From positions 1 to 16,695 of the forward strand of contig DATJPR010000136.1 in assembly GCA_035506295.1 (NCBI GenBank): a DNA stretch of 16,695 nucleotides, given 5' to 3'. Positions within the stretch are counted from its first letter, which is position 1. The number at the start of each line of letters is the position of its first letter. Source of the DNA: DATJPR01 sp035506295 (GTDB taxonomy: Bacteria > Bacteroidota > Ignavibacteria > UBA10030 > UBA6906). The translations under genes were made by a program, and so were the position numbers. Positions 14,190 through 16,695 of the stretch are shown here, one piece after another. The notes below the pieces were generated by a model, which saw only the letters and a program-made list of their open reading frames with translations, ran no database searches and was not told the origin of the DNA.

Positions 14190-15181
14190 GCAACCTCTCC
14201 GATCACAAAGCTTCGTTCCCCCTTCCGCCTCAGACGCCGTTGAAGTTCGTCTGTGGCGTTTTTTCGAGCCACGATGACGAGACCAATCCCGAGGTTGAAC
14301 GTCTTCCTCATGTCTTCTTCCGGCACCTCTCCAATTCGTTGAATGAGACTAAAGATGGGTGGACGTTGCCAGGAATCCCAATCGATCCTGAGAGATCGAC
14401 CATGGGGAAGGATCCTGCTCGTATTCCCGATGATCCCACCACCGGTGATATGAGCAAGCCCGCGGATCACCGAGGTCCGAAGCAAAGGAGCAACGGCCGG
14501 GAGATAAGACTTGTGAACTCTCAGAAGTGCCTGACCAATGGTTTCCTGGAGTTCTTCGACAAAGGTCCTGACCGAAAAGTCTTTCAGGAGAACTGCACGG
14601 GCAAGAGAGAACCCGTTCGTATGAAGCCCGGTGGATGGAAGCCCGACAAGGACGTCTCCTTTCCGGATCTTCCTCCCGTTCACGATCTCCGATTTCTCGA
14701 CGACGCCAACGATGGTTCCAGCCAGGTCGAAGTCATTTCCATGGTAGATTCCGGGCATTTCGGCAGTTTCCCCGCCGATCAATGCGCATCCATTTTCCCG
14801 GCAAGCCCGGGACATGCCCTTGATCACCTCGGCGGCGACTTCAACGCGTAACTTCCCGGTGGCAAAATAATCAAGAAAATACAATGGCCTGGCGCCGCAA
14901 ACCAAGATATCATTGACGCAGTGATTCACCAGGTCCTGCCCGATGGTATCGAAGCATTCCAGAAGCTCCGCGACTTTGAGCTTTGTACCAACGCCATCGA
15001 TACTTGACACAAGGACAGGGTGCCTCATCGAGGCGAACCGAGCGTCAAAAAATCCCCCAAAAGCGCCAATATCGCCGATCACCTGGGGAGTGTAAGTGGA
15101 TCGCACATTCCGCTTGATTTCCTTGACGAATCGATCCCCTTCCGCAATGCTGACCCCAGCCTCGGCGTACGTGGTGGACAC
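14186..15181 (-). CDS. purM: Phosphoribosylformylglycinamidine cyclo-ligase (AIR synthetase)
   Basis: A 331-residue enzyme of the PurM family, which closes FGAM to aminoimidazole ribonucleotide with ATP in purine synthesis in the cytoplasm. The N-terminus TYAEAGVSIAEGDRFVKEIK matches the usual PurM start. VSSIDGVGTKLKVA (residue 58 on) is the nucleotide-binding segment. VNDILVCGARPLYFLDYFATG, LIGGETAEMPGIY, GLPSTGLHTNGFSLAR and HITGGGIIGN are diagnostic. I chose GTG 15181, because AAAGG lies seven bases upstream and the homology starts there. A longer frame reaches TTG 15241, but its extra 20 residues look unlike PurM. The last codon overlaps the convergent lipoprotein stop by four bases. Confidence 0.95.
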   Translation of the reverse strand: MSTTYAEAGVSIAEGDRFVKEIKRNVRSTYTPQVIGDIGAFGGFFDARFASMRHPVLVSSIDGVGTKLKVAELLECFDTIGQDLVNHCVNDILVCGARPLYFLDYFATGKLRVEVAAEVIKGMSRACRENGCALIGGETAEMPGIYHGNDFDLAGTIVGVVEKSEIVNGRKIRKGDVLVGLPSTGLHTNGFSLARAVLLKDFSVRTFVEELQETIGQALLRVHKSYLPAVAPLLRTSVIRGLAHITGGGIIGNTSRILPHGRSLRIDWDSWQRPPIFSLIQRIGEVPEEDMRKTFNLGIGLVIVARKNATDELQRRLRRKGERSFVIGEVA

Positions 15182-15202
15182 GAGATGACCTTTCTTGATG
15201 AC

Positions 15203-15243
15203 GTGCCATGTTAGGCACAAATGCATGGAATTGCAAGGCAATT
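15203..15243 (-). other. Two small stem-loops in the purM leader
   Basis: On the minus strand, AATTGC-CTT-GCAATT (15243-15229) is a perfect 6-bp stem with a 3-base loop. GTGCC-TAACAT-GGCAC (15218-15203) is a perfect 5-bp stem with a 6-base loop. They lie between the stop of the 28-codon ORF and the purM ribosome-binding site (15189-15193). Neither has a T-tract. They could shape translation of purM; this is inference. Confidence 0.4.
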
Positions 15244-15253
15244 GGAGTGATAC

Positions 15254-15340
15254 TTATGTGTGGAGATCGTTCTTCCCGTGGCTCGGAGCGATGCGCACAA
15301 CAGCCAAACGATCTCGCAATTCAAGACGATAATTCGGCAT
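15254..15340 (-). CDS. Possible 28-residue leader peptide or small protein upstream of purM
   Basis: An ATG at 15340-15338 lies eight bases after a perfect AGGAGG (15354-15349), the strongest ribosome-binding site I saw in the window. The frame runs 28 codons to TAA at 15256-15254. The peptide is MPNYRLELRDRLAVVRIAPS followed by HGKNDLHT. It has no membrane segment, no signal and no run of one amino acid that would suggest classical attenuation. It ends 72 bases before the purM start on the same strand. It may be a leader ORF, a small protein or a chance frame. I recognise no family. Confidence 0.4.
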   Translation of the reverse strand: MPNYRLELRDRLAVVRIAPSHGKNDLHT

Positions 15341-15395
15341 AACACTTGCCTCCTAATGAAACGTGACTAATATTATGCGCCTGGTGGATCAGGAC

Positions 15396-15424
15396 TTGCA
15401 TGATATTGAGACGCAATTTATATT
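15396..15424 (+). promoter_or_regulatory. Possible promoter of the FAH-family gene
   Basis: TTGCAT (15396-15401), a 17-base spacer and TATATT (15419-15424). The -10 match is five of six and the -35 match three of six. The start would fall near 15431, leaving a leader of only about nine bases. The rest of the 15341-15439 gap is A/T-rich and may also hold the purM promoter; CATAAT at 15377-15372 on the minus strand is a weak -10 candidate for it. Confidence 0.4.
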
Positions 15425-15439
15425 GGATTCGAGTGTTCT

Positions 15440-16105
15440 ATGACGACGGTCAGACTCAAGGAATACCGTTCGCCGATACGGGTTGGAAAAATCATGTGCC
15501 TGGGTCGGAACTACCGGGCGCATGCAGAAGAGATGAAGTCGGATGTCCCCGAATCGCCGGTCGTGTTTCTCAAACCGTCTACTGCCCTCCTATCCTCTGG
15601 TTCTACAATCGTTCTGCCGAAGTTCTCGCATGAGCTGCATCACGAGGTGGAGCTCGTCGCGATGATCGGAAAAGAAGGAAGGCGCATTCCCCGTGAACGT
15701 GCCATCGAATTCGTGGCGGGGTATGCGGTGGGGCTGGACATGACGTTGCGGGATGTGCAGGCGGAGGCGAAGCGCAAAGGACTTCCGTGGGCGGTGGCGA
15801 AAGGCTTCGACACGTCCGCGCCGGTATCGGAATTTGTGCCGCGCACGAGTGTGGCAGACCCGCAGAACATTGTCATGACGCTCGCGGTGAACGGAATGAT
15901 CCGTCAACGATGCAACACGGGGTCGATGATCTTTCCGCTGGACGTGACGATCGAGTACCTTTCATCGGTGTTCACCCTCGAAGAAGGCGATCTGATCTTC
16001 ACCGGTACGCCCGAAGGGGTGGGAGAGGTTCATCCGGGCGATCGGTTGCATGCGGAGCTGGGATCGTTGGCAACGCTCGATGCGAATGTTGAGGCGGAGG
16101 ACTGA
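15440..16105 (+). CDS. Fumarylacetoacetate hydrolase (FAH) family protein, FAHD1-like
   Basis: A 221-residue enzyme of the FAH superfamily, in the short FAHD1/YcgM group. The motifs appear in order. CLGRNYRAHAEEM (20-32) is followed by FLKPSTALL (43-51) and HHEVELVAMIGKEG (67-80) with metal-binding Glu69 and Glu71. Then come GYAVGLDMTLRDVQ (94-107) with Asp100, WAVAKGFDTSAPVS (117-130) with Lys121, and LIFTGTPEGVGEVHPGD near the end. Members cleave or decarboxylate acylpyruvates and oxaloacetate, or interconvert oxaloacetate tautomers, with Mg2+ or Mn2+. The exact substrate cannot be told here. The ATG has only a weak ribosome-binding site. It is followed after 99 bases by a ParA-type gene with no obvious link in function. 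Confidence 0.92.
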   Translation: MTTVRLKEYRSPIRVGKIMCLGRNYRAHAEEMKSDVPESPVVFLKPSTALLSSGSTIVLPKFSHELHHEVELVAMIGKEGRRIPRERAIEFVAGYAVGLDMTLRDVQAEAKRKGLPWAVAKGFDTSAPVSEFVPRTSVADPQNIVMTLAVNGMIRQRCNTGSMIFPLDVTIEYLSSVFTLEEGDLIFTGTPEGVGEVHPGDRLHAELGSLATLDANVEAED

Positions 16106-16204
16106 TATCCGGAAGATGCCTGAGATCCCGGGTACCGGGAAGAGAAAATGTCGGCGCGTGTCTCGTGCGCCGGTTGTGGACCAGCAGCACCAATCGTACT
16201 CCCT

Positions 16205-16695
16205 ATGGCTCGTACCATCGCGGTCGCGCTCCCCAAAGGCGGGGTCGGCAAAACCACCACTGCTGTCAACCTCGCAGCAAGCTTCGCCGCAGAAGGAGCA
16301 CGTACGCTCCTCATCGACATCGATCCCATCGGCTCTTCGGGAGTCGCGCTGGGGTTTACGCCGAGCACCATCTCGACCGGGTTGTACGACGTCCTCAATT
16401 TTGTTGCCGCCTTCCCGGCGGCAATTTACCATACCGAGCTCGCCGGCTTGGACTTCGTCCCCTGCAACGTCCGCAATCTTCAGAACGAAGAGCGCCTTGC
16501 AAAGCTCGCAGACAACCGGACGATCCTGCGCAACATGATGCGAGGCGTCGTCGACCGCTACGACTACATCCTCATCGATTGTCCTCCATCCCTGCGAGGC
16601 CTTTCCACGGCCGCGCTCGCGGCGGCGGATTCGGTCCTGATCCCCGTGCGGCCCGGGCACTTCAGCCTCGATGCAATCGACAAGCTGTTCACGTA
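16205..16695 (+). CDS. ParA/Soj-family ATPase, N-terminal part (cut by window end)
   Basis: The frame stays open to the last base; 163 codons are visible. A deviant Walker A, KGGVGKTTT (11-19), is preceded by Leu-Pro where ParA usually has Asn-Gln. The second motif is LLIDIDPIGSSG (35-46), where the usual DPQG is DPIG. Walker B is YILIDCPPSL (121-130), and a typical LIPVRPGHFSLDAID segment follows. These ATPases move or position DNA or protein cargo, so it may act in chromosome or plasmid segregation or in cell-pole placement; a ParB gene would be expected after it. I chose ATG 16205 because homology starts there. An in-frame ATG at 16148 has a better ribosome-binding site (GGGAAGAG) and would add 19 residues with a CAGC pair. 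Confidence 0.9.
   Translation, partial: MARTIAVALPKGGVGKTTTAVNLAASFAAEGARTLLIDIDPIGSSGVALGFTPSTISTGLYDVLNFVAAFPAAIYHTELAGLDFVPCNVRNLQNEERLAKLADNRTILRNMMRGVVDRYDYILIDCPPSLRGLSTAALAAADSVLIPVRPGHFSLDAIDKLFT

Noticed and set aside
15182..15241. A 20-residue N-terminal extension of PurM from a TTG at 15241
   Set aside because: The extra residues are unlike PurM N-termini, there is no ribosome-binding site at the TTG, and GTG 15181 has AAAGG at seven bases.
16126..16140. Inverted repeat TCCCGG-GTA-CCGGGA after the FAH gene, considered as a terminator
   Set aside because: The stem is only 6 bp with a 3-base loop, and no T-tract follows on either strand.

Overview
The window looks like a chromosomal segment of a moderately GC-rich, Gram-negative bacterium. 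Gram-negative is supported by a TolC-type outer-membrane channel, two lipoprotein signals and an export system that spans the envelope. The lineage is probably in the Bacteroidota/Chlorobiota/Ignavibacteriota group. That rests on the efp-accB-accC-gcvH cluster, an EF-P loop of the PGN-x-RAF kind that I remember from Chlorobi, and a small lipoprotein resembling the Bacteroidota DUF4296 family. It is inference, not a database result. I see no rRNA, tRNA, CRISPR array, insertion sequence or phage gene, and no stretch over 300 bases lacks a gene.

Layout. (1) 1-1587, plus strand: the tail of one FtsX/MacB-type ABC permease and a complete second one, which end head-on against the next block. (2) 10673-1599, minus strand: a tightly packed run of nine genes. 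It starts with a TetR regulator, then a lipoprotein membrane-fusion protein, an ABC ATPase, a TolC-like channel, a second ABC ATPase and two ABC-2 permeases. Five of the gene junctions overlap by a few bases or nearly touch. A degenerate purple-acid-phosphatase-like protein and a DUF2461 protein follow at 15-17 base gaps. The order matches the E. coli cecR-ybhG-ybhF-ybhS-ybhR system, except that the double ATPase YbhF is two genes here and the channel gene sits between them. A promoter and a duplicated inverted-repeat operator lie in front of the TetR gene. (3) 13835-10793, minus strand: a self-contained transcription unit with a near-consensus promoter, efp, accB, accC, gcvH and an intrinsic terminator. 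It serves translation of polyproline motifs, the first step of fatty-acid synthesis and glycine cleavage. (4) 13872-14189, plus strand: a small lipoprotein gene whose stop overlaps the stop of purM (minus strand). purM has a short leader holding a possible 28-codon ORF and two small stem-loops. (5) 15440-16695, plus strand: a fumarylacetoacetate-hydrolase-family enzyme, then the start of a ParA-type ATPase cut by the window end.

How it works together. The nine-gene unit should encode a complete tripartite exporter. TetR would bind its own promoter and release it in the presence of a ligand. The two ATPases (one with an abnormal switch-loop residue) and two permeases would form a heteromeric pump, coupled by the lipoprotein adaptor to the TolC-like channel. 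The most notable points are the 61-bp-spaced duplicate operator, the split YbhF with an inserted channel gene, the metal-ligand-poor phosphatase homologue at the end of the unit, the EF-P with Asn in place of the modified Lys/Arg, and the structured purM leader.
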